A DNA stretch of 64,000 bases from Atherinomorus stipes (GCA_023101725.1 JALJCO010009075.1:186001-250000), one strand, 5' to 3'; positions 23,764-35,944 are shown, numbered from the stretch's first letter. The notes: generated by a model not told the origin, from the letters alone. Translations and numbers: made by a program.

Positions 23764-25643
23764 TTAAGTGATTGAATCAGTCTTGTTACTGTCATTGTAA
23801 CTGTACTTTATTTACTTCAAAGGCTTGTAAGCTACAGTTTGCACCATTTCAATAAGTGGAACTAATTTTCTCAAAACATCTTAGATTTATTTTGTCCAAA
23901 ATTTGCAAGATGTAGACTCTCTCTCCAGTCAGAGACATATATTGTGAAACTGATGTTTTTATTTTTCAGTTCAGTTAGTTCAGTCCAAATAAACAGAACA
24001 CTCAAAAGGTGTCAGAAAATCACTCTGTCCCTTTTAAATCTTTCAGAGAATTATTTAATTGTATCATATTATATCCAATCTTATCGTGAGCTGTGTATCA
24101 TATTGTACCGTATCATATCGTGAGATTACTGTAGCGCTACAGCCGTAGTGTGACAGGTTAGTTGAGGAATGATATAGCTATGTGTAGAAAATTACAGTTT
24201 GTCATGTTACCGGCTGATTCAGTCTGTATGTCAGCAATGCTAAAATGAGAAATCATTCACCAACCATCAGTCATTTCAATTCATTCCTGCCTAATTATTG
24301 TGTGTGGGAAGTAGGGCTTTAACTCCCAACTTTGCTATTCAAATATAATTTGAAAATTAAAAAATGAACGATGTTCGAATGAATATTAGGCCGCCCTTAA
24401 CATTTGAACCTGTTATGAGTATTATTTTTATTAGCATGTAAACATTTAAACAGGGTTTATGTGTGACACTTTCTAGAGAACTTCCGGTTCAGGAAATAAG
24501 AGCATTTCCAGCTCTGAGCAGGCTAATATGATAATAAAGCCATCTTACAAGTTTCAGCTGCGTGAAGATTCGACCTCGTCAGCTACATATAATCCTACAG
24601 TCAGTTTTCACGCATTTCTCTTGGATGATCAACTGCGAAGATGGATTGTAAACATCAGAAGGGAAATCATCATCTCTCATCACACCATGTCTCGAGGTCC
24701 ACACTCTACAGTCCAGGATGTCAGAGAGCCGAGTGAAGGAGGAGGACGAAGCTAAAACCCGGCACCGTCCTGGTTTTAGTTCATTATAACAGCTATTCTC
24801 TTGCTGAGAGACGACTGTGTTTGGGAACGTAGATCTAGACCGGAGAAGATGGAAACTGGAGAAGCAGTTCATGCTCGTGTCGTCAGAAATTAAGAAAGAT
24901 AAGTCGTTTTTGCAAATCCAGCTAATGCTAACGTAAGAAAATAATATAAGTAGCAATCATTTATCTTAAGGATCAGTACAAATACATTTCTGTGTTAAAA
25001 TGTGAGCTTAATATTCGTTCTTACTGCACGGTGTCTTAATCAGACTAACATATTAATATATCTGTGTCACTGTCTTCTGATGGTGCTGCCTTCGAGCTAC
25101 CGCTGTTAGCGAAACATTTACCTTATTAACCGTAAAAATGTTGGTTAAGCAGCTTAAATCGCTTCACCCGCTTGCTGGCAGGCATCGCTGTGTGTTTCTG
25201 ATATATCCGGTGGACGTCGTCCTTGATGATGTGTGGCAGGTCTTAAAAAACAGTGCGTGTGAAATGTCTTTTTGTCCGGATGTAATGTGACAGTTCTGAA
25301 CTGGAAGTAAAACCTCTGGTATCTCTCACGTCTGGTGAAGTTGAGAATAGCAATCGACGGAGCATTAACTGTGTCGTAACAGCATCTCCTGTTATATTCT
25401 GCTCATTACATCTTCGCTATAACACTGAATATGTTGTTTTCTCAATAAGAACAATTTTAACACACACAAATAGTTAGAAAAAACCTTCCGTGCACGTTGA
25501 CATTGATAGGGTTGCACTGCCCTCTGGTGGCCAAAATGTGTAAAAGTCCAGTTTGATGCCAATACATATGGTTAAATTGTTATTAATAAAAACCAAACAA
25601 CTTTGAATCTGATGTCTGGGCAAAAGTCAAAGTGGGAAGAAAA
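23764..25643. other. No gene seen
   Basis: Non-coding. 24060-24125 carries repeated ATCATAT-type motifs. 24300-25590 may be another old MITE, since it starts GTAGGGCTTTAA and ends near AGGGTTGCAC, but this is unproven. Confidence 0.45.
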
Positions 25644-25651
25644 GTAATTAT

Positions 25652-26185
25652 CAAGGTTATTATAGTTAACTAAAACTAATGAAAAAAAAGAAAACTAAAA
25701 TTGAAAAAACATTTCAGCTAACTGAAATAGAAATAAAAACGACAGTTTTTTAACAAAACGATAACTAACTGAAACTGTATCATATCATTACAAAACTAAC
25801 TAAAACTAACTAAAATTATTGCAGAAACATCCTTAGTTTTAGTCTTTGTAAATTAATATAATACATAAGCCTTTTGAGTTGATTTAAAATCTATTTCTAT
25901 TTAATCTTAGTCTACCGGTTTTACTCCAAGTGACTTTCTGATGATTTTGAATGTCACACCAGACAAACACCTATAATTTACTGAAAAGAAAACCCCAAAA
26001 AACTAAAACTAACCCTGAAACTAATAAAAACTAAACTAAAACTAAACATTTTCCAAAAATAGAAACTAATAAAAACTAGCAAATCTGCTCAAAAAACTAA
26101 CTAAAACTAACTGAATTGAAAAACAAAAAGTCAAAACTAAATAAAAACTGAAACTAATTAAAAATCCAAAACTATTATAACCTTG
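25652..26185. mobile_element. hAT-type MITE with perfect 8-bp duplication
   Basis: Perfect terminal repeats CAAGGTTATTATAGTT / AACTATTATAACCTTG-like. GTAATTAT flanks both ends (25644-25651, 26186-26193). The interior is largely degenerate AACTAAAACTAA repetition, so most of the element is a minisatellite-like array. Confidence 0.83.
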
Positions 26186-26369
26186 GTAATTATTTGTTTT
26201 GATTTTTAGCATCAACATTGTGTTTTATCTTATTAGTGTAGAAACAGACCTGAGAAGGATCATGGCAGTGACTCTGACGGGTGTCAGTTATACTTTTCAT
26301 CCATATTGGACAATAGTTCAGAAGAAGCTTCTAAACTGTGAAGTCACTGACCACTTCATCAGACCCACC

Positions 26370-27060
26370 TTGCTAGCAGTGGGTTGGACCCTATTTTCCT
26401 TCAGAACTGCTTTGATTTTTAGTGTCATACATGCAACAAGAAATTGGAAACATCCCTCTGGGGTTTTGGTTCCTTGAACATGACAATAAGTTGGCTGTAC
26501 TCTGGTGGCCGTCTGTCCAGTTTTGGTGAGTTTGTCTGAATTCTAGCCTCAGTTTCCTGCTCTTAGCTGACAGGAGTGACACCCAGTGTGGTCCTCTGCT
26601 GCTGTATCCCACCTGCTTCAAGGTTGGATGTACGGCGTGTTCACAGAAGGTATTTGCATGCCTTCCTTGGAACCGGCTGTTATTTTAGTCGCTGTTTCCT
26701 TTCTATCATTTCCAGGCAGTCTGCAGATCCTCCTCCAACCTCTGACATCAGCAAGGTATTTTGGTCCAGACAGCTGCTGCTTGCTGGAGCAGCAGCAGTT
26801 CTCTCTTTCAGACATTCTCTGCAAACCAGAGAGATGGTTGTGTGAGAAAATCCCAGCAGATCAGCAGCTTCTGAAAACTTAAGACCTACAACCATTCAAT
26901 GGTTCAAAGTCACTTAAATCCCCTTCCCTCCTCATTCTGATGCTCCGTTTAAACTTCAGCAAGTCATTTTGATCCTGTTTACATGACTTTTACTGAGTTT
27001 CTGTCATGTGATTGACTTATTAGCAATTTGTATTAATAAGCAACTGGGTGAAACAGCAAA
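26370..27060 (-). mobile_element. Tc1-like element relic
   Basis: The plus strand matches the complement of a recalled Tc1 family across several blocks: GGACCCTATTTTCCTTCAG, the segment before the DDE region, the helix-turn-helix region (GAGAAAATCCCAGCAGATCA) and the leader. Large internal parts are missing and the frame is broken. The outer TIR was not found here, but a similar TIR survives at 44266. Confidence 0.65.
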
Positions 27061-27946
27061 CATGTCTATGAACCTTTATGACCACCTGTTACACTCATCT
27101 GTGTTGGCTGAGTGAGTCAATCTGAAGCAACGGTTCTGTGTTGTCATCTAAAACGGATAAAGTAAGATAATATTGGCTCAGCAGCTGTCTTTAGCTAAGT
27201 TTTCTCTGTTGAAGAGAAATCCTTGCTATGCTTACGTGCATGGCACTGAAATTATTGTATCTGAAGGTTTCCCTTCTGCAACTTGCAAGCATAAGCACTC
27301 ATATGTTTCATGCAGTATTTGGTATATAAGCTCATGTTTTTTTTTTTAAGATGCACAAAAACTTTGATGTTTTTTTCCCACTTTGCATCTTAAGTGACTT
27401 TTTGATGGTTTCCAACAAACAAGTTTTTCGTCATTAGTTAGCCACCAATAACTATTAAAAACACATGCATCAATAAAAGGAAATATTAAGCTTGTATATG
27501 GGTGCAGTAGATTTCATGATTAAAAACCTGATCTTACCTACTGTAGAACCACTTCTGCATCATCACTCCAGACAAAATTACTGTACCCATACTCATTTCC
27601 CAATTATGCTAAGTGCAAGGCGTGGATAAAAATATTGATTGAGCAATGCATCGCAATATTTCCCTGTACAATTCAGTATTGATTGGGCTAATCCGCTCAA
27701 CAGATTTACCTCTTTACCCATGAAGGACGCTGTGTGTGTTATTTATGTTGCATGGACGGAGGCTGCATTACATCATACAACAACAAAATTGCAACTATTT
27801 TTCATTTTTAGCATATTTTATTGCTAAAAACCGTGAAGTGACATATCACATGTTCACATGGGCATGAAAATACATATTTCAAAATTGACAACAGAAACTC
27901 AAATTATTTGTGAAATTCTACTTATTACTGAATCAACATTGAAAGT

Positions 27947-27947
<1 letters not shown>

Positions 27948-27987
<40 letters not shown>
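27948..27987. repeat. (CAAT)n microsatellite
   Basis: Nine to ten perfect TCAA/CAAT units, directly joined to a TTTATTTATAAAGC motif, the usual layout of a reversed L2-like tail. Confidence 0.9.
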
Positions 27988-27988
<1 letters not shown>

Positions 27989-28345
27989 TTATTTATAAAG
28001 CGGTTTGCCATCAGCCACAGCTGAACAAAGTGCTGCACATCCAACGTAATAAAACCACAAGAAGGCATAAAACAACACATAAACTAACAAATTCACGTGC
28101 TGTATTAAAAGTAACAAAACTGGATCGAATCAGGGCAGTTAAACTGGGTCAAAATAAAAACAATTATGAACAGATAAAATCAAGTCTCAGGTTGATTTGA
28201 AGTCCAAGGAATAAAAGTAAAAGTAAAAGTAAAAGTTTAAAGGGAGTAGAGGCAGGAATTACAAAAGAATAAACAAGCATGAGTTTTTAAAAGGGGAGAA
28301 TAAAAAACAAAAAAAAAACCCCCTCCCGAGGGGGAAAGGGGGGGA
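27988..28345 (-). repeat. L2-like LINE 3' tail, reversed
   Basis: TTTATTTATAAAGCGGTTTG, then AACAAAGTGCTGCACAT and AAAACCACAAGAAGG-type sequence, a widespread fish repeat tail (recalled). It degenerates into GTAAAA repeats (28213-28237) and a homopolymer block with a CCCCCTC/GAGGGGG hairpin (28319-28334). Confidence 0.55.
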
Positions 28346-28951
28346 TGGAGAAAAGAGCGCGCTTTGATACAGGAAGAAGACGGTCGCGGTAAATTCAAAC
28401 ACTGTAAGCGATAGTTATGGATTCTTCTGCCGTCAGCAAACGATCCAAATCAACTGAAAGACACTAAAAAGTGTAACTACGAAGAAAAAGCGTAGTAAAC
28501 AACATTATAGCTTCAGTTTGTGCTCCTGTGACGGCTTGGCTCGTGGCTGCAGTTACCTAAAGCGCCAGTCGCAGCAGTCGCGAGTTTCATTTCTTAATCT
28601 TGCCTCTAGTCCTTTTAAGACAAGTTTTAAATCAAAATCAAATCGTAACACAAAGAATCAAAATTGAATTGAATCGTGACGTTCTTAACAATACCCAGCC
28701 TTACTAAATACCCATGCTGGTGCTCTTTGATATTACAAGAAACTTAAAAATGCAAGGAATCAAACCTTAATGCTTAATTCATGGTAAAAAAAAAAAAAAC
28801 ATACAAAAAAAACAACTTACAAATAGTTTTAATTTCAACACCTGCTGGAAAGTTTCTTGAAACTTAAATCTGTTATCAAAATCTGCTTGAAAAAATATTC
28901 AGCTTAAAGGAATACCGTAAGTAATAATGGATGATTTCTGGGGTCAGTGTA

Positions 28952-29599
28952 AATATGACGAAAATAAGATATCCTATGGGATGGTGAATAATATTTTCTT
29001 CACTTGTTTATTGATATTGATATTGCAGAATTGGAAAAACAAAGAAGCGCCTAGAATGGAAAAGTGGAAATCCTTGATGAAATATTATTTACAAATAGAG
29101 AAAAATTTGTCATCAGATAGAAATAACCAAAAACAATTTCAATTTGTGTGGGGAAGTATTTATGATGCCCTCTAAAGTTGGCCCAACACTATTGGCGGTT
29201 ATTCACTTAGTGGATGTAATTCAAGAGCTAAGAGCGCAGTGAGCATGAGTGTATGTGTGTGTGTATGTCTTGTCTTGTTATAAGTTTAGTTGTTTTTGTT
29301 TTTTTTATTATTTATTTTGTATTGTTTTATATTTTGTTTTTGTATTCTTTTTATTTCTCTCCCCTTTTTGTATTTGTTGTGTTAATATGTCATCCTTTCT
29401 GTAGACGAGAGTTTTGAACACATTGGTTGTACAGTTTACATTATCTATTATCATGTATTAATTTTTAAACTTTTTTTGTGTCCGCATGGGAAGATTGTTC
29501 AGTTAATAGACTGTGCATGTTTAGTGATGAGTTGGACTTTTGGATGACGGGAATTGTACAATCCTTTAAAATCATAAATAAAAACAATTATATATATAA
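28952..29599 (+). mobile_element. 5'-truncated L1-like LINE with 19-bp duplication
   Basis: The first 224 bases continue an open frame ending VWGSIYDAL then stop, with ILQNWKNKEAPRMEKW inside. This resembles the C-terminal tail of fish L1-clade ORF2 (N-W-K then W). A T-rich 3' UTR and an A/T-rich end follow. GATTTCTGGGGTCAGTGTA occurs on both sides (28933-28951, 29600-29618), a typical target duplication of LINE retrotransposition. Only the 3' 648 bp was copied. Confidence 0.78.
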
Positions 29600-29618
29600 G
29601 ATTTCTGGGGTCAGTGTA

Positions 29619-30662
29619 CACTATGTTGCCAAAAGTATTTGCTCACCCATCCAAATTATTGGAATCAGGTGTTCTAATCACTTCCATGGCCACACGTGTA
29701 CAAAATGAAGCACCTTGCCATGCAGACTGTTTTTACAAACATTTGTGAAAGAATGTGTCGCTCTCAGGAGCTCAGTGAATTCCAGCGTGGAACTGTGATA
29801 GGATGCCACCTGTGCAGCAAATCCAGTTGTGAAATTTCCCCGTTCCTAAATATTCCGGTCAACTGTCAGCTGTTTTATGATAAAATGGAAGTGTTTGGGA
29901 ATGACAGCAACTTGGCCATGAAGTGGTCAGCCACGTAAACTGACGGAGCGGGGTTAGCAGATACTGAAGTGCAAAGAGGTCACCAACTTTCTTCAGTCAG
30001 TAACTACAGACCTCACTTCTCTGGAGTGATGAATTGCACTTCTCCATCTGGCAATCTGATGGAAGAGTCTGGGTTTGGCAGTTGCCAGGACAACCGTACT
30101 TGTGTGACTGCATTGTGCCAAGTGTAAAGTTTGGTAGAGGGGGGTTATGGTGTGGGGTTGTTTTGAGCAGATGGGCTTGGCCCCTTAGTTCCAGTGAAAG
30201 GAACTCTGAATGCTTCAGCATACCAAGACATTTTGAACAATTCCGAGCTCCCAACTTTGTGGGAACAGTTTGGAGCTGGCCCCTTCCTCTTCCAACATGA
30301 CTGTGCACCAGTGCACAAAGCAGGTCCATAAAGACCTGGATGCAGAGTTTGGTGTGGATGGACTGGACTGGTCTGCACAGAGTTCTGATCGAGCACTTTT
30401 GGGATGAATTAGAGTGAAGAATGGGAGCCAGGCCTTCTGGTCCAACATCAGTGTGACCTCACAAATGTGCTTCTGGAAGAATGGTCCAAGATTCCCAGAA
30501 ACACTCCTAAACCTTGTGGACAGCCTTCCCAGAAGAGTTGAAGCTGTTCTAGCTGCAAAGGTGGACCAACGTCATATTGAACCCGATGGATTAGGAATGG
30601 GATGTCACTGAAGCTCATATGTGAGTCAAGGCAAGTGAGCGAATACTTTTGGCAATATAGTG
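29619..30662 (+). mobile_element. Tc1-like transposon, internally deleted
   Basis: Ends CACTATGTTGCCAAAAGTAT and ATACTTTTGGCAATATAGTG are inverted repeats flanked by TA (29617-29618, 30663-30664), the Tc1/mariner signature. Inside, 29696-29938 still reads as a transposase helix-turn-helix region (RSQELSEFQRGTVIGCHLCS) and 30034-30300 as part of the DDE domain (SIWQSDGRVWVWQLPG). The piece joining them is missing near 30014, by an estimated 200 bp against the recalled family, and later frameshifts break the DDE half. It is non-autonomous but its ends look usable. Confidence 0.85.
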
Positions 30663-30664
30663 TA

Positions 30665-32932
30665 CTTGACTCATGTCGGTGCTCTGAGGGGGCTGCCCTC
30701 CTCAAAAAACAGACATTTTAACTTTGCAAGAGTGTCTCATTGGAACATGTGATCTGGAGTTCTTTGCTTTATGGCTCGATGACTTTGCTATCAGCTGATG
30801 AAAGTGGTCTGCAAACACGATTTAAAAACACAGAGACTGTTCAATTTTGTGACGGTTGTGTAACCTGTGGGAAGTTACCGGTTTAGTGCCCCTCGTGGAC
30901 AAAAGTTACATGCTATCCCTTTAAAACCAAAGATGTTACAAGCTCATTGTGTTTCATAAGCTCACATCAGAAGGATTTATAGAGTGTGCATTACGACAAC
31001 CCTTCCCAAAGTTTTCACTGCGCAGACATTAGCAGGTTCGCAAATAACTTGTCTGAGGTTGGTAACTGTGATCATGGTTAAAAGAAAGCAAGAATAGTTA
31101 TTGCTAGAAAGCATAGAGCATCTACATCATCAAAGCCTGGAATGCTTGTGGAGAATTTTCACATTCATATATACCTTCTCCTTCTCTAAGCTCCTAGTGG
31201 TGTCTCAGTATTTCTTCATCTCTCAACCACTGCTTCATTTTATCCCCATTATCTTCATCAGGCTGATACGTGATGCACGGTGGCTCTCATTGTCTCATCA
31301 GCTCTAGTTTCGGGTGTGAACTGGAACTCAGTTCAGGCAGCGGAGTGCAGCCTCAGAGGGTTGATGGTGTGTAACACACATCAATAAAAATTAGTTCTCA
31401 TTTAGTGCTCTGCACTGTCAGTGGGGTAATACTAATGAGTTCACTTATAGGCTGTGTGTGAGTGTGTGTGTGTGCGGTGAGATGTGAAATGGCACTTGAA
31501 TCAACACATCTACTTGACTTGAGATGGTCTACGGGTGTGAGCTTTTCCTCCTACACAGTCATCCGTATGCGCGTGTTCACTTCACACTTCAGTAAAAGGC
31601 ATCTGCTGCATGACTTGACTGACACTCGGCTTCTGTTTTATTTCTTCCTGAGAGCCGGAGGCAGGTTGCAAAGTGGATTTATCTGATATGCAGCATGTGT
31701 GAGAGCATAATGATATATACATCTGCCATAGTATTTACACACCCTTATCCAAGCATCCACGTTGTTGTGCGTTTGTGTGTGTTAAATGGTGGGTGTGCAC
31801 TTTCAATTTCCTCGACTTCCCACCTCACAACCAATCCAAACCCTTCTTCTTGATTTACTGGGGTAGGCCAGAAGTTGCTGATGAAGGGAAACGAGCAGGT
31901 TGGCTGATGTCTTGGGAGACAAAGCTAGACTTTTTAGAAAGTGAAGACGCAGTAAATGTGTTTGTCAGAGCTGAAAGTAAAATGATGTTTTTATTCCATC
32001 TTCTTTCGTGCTCTTTGCTTCCTAGGCGAGATTTTCCCCTCCATCAACCTTTTGCAACAAACTTGACCCATTTTTCCACCTTGCTGCCCCACCTCTCTGA
32101 TTCACCTTATCTCCTCATCTGAGCATTTTATGGTCTCTGACGTGGATGTTGTAGTTTTTTTTTCCTTCTGTCTTTCATCTCTGATTCATCCCTCCTTCTG
32201 CCGTGTTTTCTCTCCATCTCCCTCACTCTGGGCGCATCGGTGTTTATGATGCCTCGCGGCGCCCTTATCTTGTGCACCGTGCCTTGGCTGATAACTGGGG
32301 CCTGTCAGCTGCTGTCTATGACTGTGTGTTTTTGTGCATGAGTGCTTGTGTGTGAAAGACTGTATTGAATCGTGTTTAGATATCTGCTTAATGTGCCGGC
32401 GTCTGTATCTTTCTCCCCCTCTCTTGCACCCTGCGTTTGTGTGTATGTATGTGCTAAATAAGAGACTTTGCCAACATGCACACAGATTACCATCCCCCAT
32501 GGCGGTAATCACAAGCAAATGTGGAAACAGATGATTACATGGATGTTTGGGTGATTAGTTTGTGCATGTGCCCAACTATCATTCGATTGACCTGAAAAAT
32601 AAACAGCATGGTGATTTACAACATTTTTTTTTTTTCTAAATATTTCACTTATTCACTGCAATAAGAACATGCATGCATACGGTGGTTTGAGAAATGGCAT
32701 TTAGCAGTAATCGTGGAGAGCAAAGAAAAAAGTCTGGAGAGCCAAAAAACTGTCAGAGAAGTGTCTGATTACTAAAAGCAGAAAGACAGGGGAATAAAAA
32801 AAGTTGAATTAATCTCCCTGATTGTCTGAAGAAAATGTTCAGGAAGCTTCATCACCCATCTGATCTTAATGTTTTGCTTAGTGTGCATTTTTCTTAAGGC
32901 CATTAGAGGAATGCAGGAATTGCATCCAGTGT
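30665..32932. other. No gene seen
   Basis: Non-coding. Several 60-115 codon frames exist (for example 31775-32122 +) but none shows a domain or splice-bounded exon. Confidence 0.5.
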
Positions 32933-33470
32933 TGTAGTCAAGCTCACACCACCAAGACATGACTGAGACATTACAGACACCGAGACATTACCATGACCAA
33001 GACATTACTGAGACTAAGGGTGCATTCAGAAAGCATAGTCCAGAAGACTCGGTTGGTTTGGGGACTCGGTTCGGCTGGGGATGGGGGTGGTCTTCCGGAC
33101 CGAGACCGCATTCACATTGCACCATAGCCAAACGAGCCAAACCCTTAATAGTGTTCCCAATCTCTCTGGAGGTGGCATTGCATTCAGATTCACCATAGCC
33201 GAGGACAAGACATACAACGAATAAGAAGGTTCTCAGGTTGGTTCTGTTTGTTCCAGATCGGAGTCTGTTTGCGCATTCACAACTCCCTCAAACGAAGCGG
33301 ACTTTCTGAGCAAACGGACTCTGATTCAAATCAAAAAAGCTTTGTGAATGCGCTCTAAGACATTACCGAGACCAAGGCATTCCCGAGACCATGGACTGAG
33401 ACCAAGACATTACCAAGACATTACTGAGACATTACTGAGACCAAGACAATACCAAGGCATTACTGAGGCG
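32933..33470. repeat. Degenerate ACATTACCGAGACCAAG minisatellite, interrupted
   Basis: Units of GACATTAC(C/T)GAGACCAAG type at 32945-33014 and 33356-33470, beginning with TTGTAGTCAAG. It is the inverted form of the repeats at 953-1068 and 58541-58622. Family C copy 2 splits the array. Confidence 0.7.
33018..33355. mobile_element. Harbinger-like MITE, family C copy 2
   Basis: 338 bp, ends GGGTGCATTCAGAAAGC and GCTTTGTGAATGCGCTC, flanked by TAA on both sides (33015-33017, 33356-33358). The interior matches copies 1 and 3 but is the shortest of the three. Confidence 0.78.
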
Positions 33471-33472
33471 AA

Positions 33473-33917
33473 AGCCCCGTCTCCACCCGGAGGTCTGGGT
33501 CGGGTTGGGTCGGGTTGGCTGGGTTTTAGTACAGATATGTTGATTTCACATTACGTTCCCACTGCAATCTGTAGCCTTACCCTGGAGGCGGAGTATCAAC
33601 TGGAGAGTGCTGCTATGTAATCGCGTGGCATCATTGCAGTGCAATGCCTTTTAACCAAAAAGAAACAAAGGAGACATCCCTGCTTTGTCGCGTGGGAAAT
33701 GACAGTTTTTTCAACGAATTAACGCATCGCTGTGTGTTAGCTCCACCCCTTTGGTCTGGATCGGCTAGATCAGTACCCCTACGGAGGGGTACCTAAAAAG
33801 TAGGACGAGTCTGTTCGGATATAAGGGTATCCGTCCCAGTTTTTAGCTGTGGAGATGCAAAAAAACACGGCCCGATCCGGCCCAACCCAACCCAGACTTG
33901 CTGGTGGAAACAGGGCT
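33473..33917. mobile_element. MITE with AGCCCYGTYTCCACC ends
   Basis: Left AGCCCCGTCTCCACC with GGTCTGGGTCGGGTTGGG; the right end is its complement (CCAACCCAACCCAGAC, GGTGGAAACAGGGCT). The arms are clear for about 40 bp. No target duplication was recognised. It directly follows the minisatellite. Confidence 0.6.
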
Positions 33918-34149
33918 CAAGTTTAATTCAGTCCTGTCTCTCTCCCCATCACCACACTCTGCATGCTGTGTTCACATGCAGAGCAGATGTCTGACAGCAG
34001 AGTATCCTACAGCTTGTGGAGGTGACAATGCAACTTCACTAAAGAAATTGTGACATTGTCCATGTGTACCAGCTAAATTATTAGTATTTTGAAGGCATGG
34101 CGCTGACAATATAGCTGTGGTGTCCCACCATGGCTGAGTCAGTGTAGGG

Positions 34150-34668
34150 CAGGAGTGCCCAAGTCCGGTCTTCAAGAGCTACTATCCTGCAATTTTTTCG
34201 ACATACCCTCTCCAACACACCTGAATCAAATGGCTAATTCCCTCATGCACATGCCATTCAGCTCTACAGACGGCTGGTATTACTATAGCCATTTTCAGAC
34301 TTGCATTGCGGAACATGAGCAGTAAAGTTCATCCGCTCTTTAAACGGACTTGTCTTTTCAAACATGCTGCTTCGTTGCGGACTTAGCGTGTCCCGGGTGC
34401 TTTCAGACATCAGGAAATGTTGCGGAAAAGTCAGCACAGCCCTGTTCTCCCTTCAACTCTGTCCGGAACATTTCCTTGTCCAGCTGGTACATGTCGGCGA
34501 CATCTCCGAGGTGAAATCGCATGTCTGAATGCAGGCGTAATAAAGGACAGAGTCCGCAATATTACCGCTTTCCAGTGCAAGCCTGAAAGGGGCTTATGTG
34601 AGTGAGGGGTGTTGGAGAAGGGATGCAGGCAAAATGAACAGGATATTAGCTCTTGGGGACTTGGGCAT
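34150..34668. mobile_element. Fold-back hAT-type MITE, family G copy 2, split by element E
   Basis: The left half begins CAGGAGTGCCCAAGTCCGGTC; the right half ends AGCTCTTGGGGACTTGGGCA. Together they match 11523-11724. Both halves contain the CTCCAACACACC / GGTGTTGGAGA pair. The gap is family E copy 1. Confidence 0.65.
34287..34595. mobile_element. MITE family E, copy 1
   Basis: Ends AGCCATTTTCAGACTTGCA and TGCAAGCCTGAAAGGGGCT are inverted repeats. TAT occurs at both outer edges within the limits of alignment, suggesting a 3-bp duplication. Inverted similarity to copy 2 at 44308-44680 covers the CCGGAACATTTYC and GGAAATGTTGC segments. Confidence 0.6.
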
Positions 34669-35944
34669 GCAATGAAGCTGACAGTTTTGAACAGTGGTTA
34701 TCATTATTTAAAAAGACCACGAAAGAAAAGTGCATGCAAGAAAATTTTATCATTTCAAAATATGGGAAGCTTTTTATTGCGAAATTGGGGTAAAAGATGA
34801 AAAGTGTAAAACTCCGGTCAGCCTAATACACATCTGCCTTTTTACTTTGTGGGTGAAAACAAATAATTTTTATGTTAAAGATATCAAGGTTTATTGCCAT
34901 ATTCAGGTTTTTGAAATCATATGTTTCATATAATTTAAAAAACTGTCAGTTTTTTATGTTTCAAAGTATTTGTCTATGAGAAAATACACACACGTCCATA
35001 CACTGCAGCGCTTGTCATAATCCCAGCAGGTCCCATTGCTTTCTTACTGCTGACCCTCCAACCTTCTGTCAGCCAGGGTTAGTGTGGATGACATTCGATG
35101 ACAACACAGATTGGCATGCCCTTCAAGTACAGTGACATGCAGAGAAATACATGCATACGAACAAGCTTGGACAGTTATGCTTAACTAGGCCCCTGCGTTG
35201 CAGCCAAACCCAAACTTCAATCCCTAACCATGCCTTATCTCCCTTTTAACCAAATATAATTCCCAGCTTAAGAAGCACAGAAATAACATTTTTGCTGCCT
35301 TTAGATGAAGTCTTGGCTCTCAAAAGAACCAAATTGTCCTAAACACCTTTTCTACAACCACTTTATCCAGTTCAGGGTCGAAGGGGAGCTGAGCCACCTC
35401 ATAACTGGACAAAGAGAGAAAAGTAAGCTCAAGCACATGTAAGCATGTCAATAAGCACACACCAATTAGAGCTTGAGTGGGACAGAATAAAAAAATCCAT
35501 TAGACCAAAACACACACAAACATACACACATAAACAGTATGGAGTAATAGAACTGTGGAAAAATTGACAGATATCAGCTCTGCAAAAGCAATACTGTTTT
35601 CTGCTCTGTTTGAGCATTTGCTTGTCTAGTAACACCCTGCAGAATTTGTCCTCAGGGAATCAATACGGGCATTTGGTATTGAACAGAATAAATGCAGAAC
35701 ACCATGCAGACAAAGACAAAACCAGCAACATATATGTATTAAAAAAATACTGTACAGACACGTGTGCAGAATTCATTGACAACTCAGATGATTTCACATA
35801 CACTGAATGGTTGATTTATTGTAAAGTTTTTCCACGACTGATGGAGAATGAATGCATGTGGATTCCCCAAATGTGAAGGATGTCACATGTCAGGCCAAAA
35901 CATAGCCTGGTTCAGACTGAATATCAGGGATTTTTAATGTTTAA
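34669..35944. other. No gene seen
   Basis: AT-rich, non-coding. Confidence 0.5.

Larger units (their letters stand above)
27617..28703. mobile_element. Possible hAT-type element with LINE-tail and microsatellite inside
   Basis: Left AAGGCGTGGATAAAAAT and the complement of the right end (TAAGGCTGGGTATTG) are weak inverted repeats. Flanks CTAAGTGC and CTAAATAC match at 6 of 8. The inside holds (CAAT)n, a LINE-tail-like repeat and a C/G-run hairpin. Confidence 0.42.
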
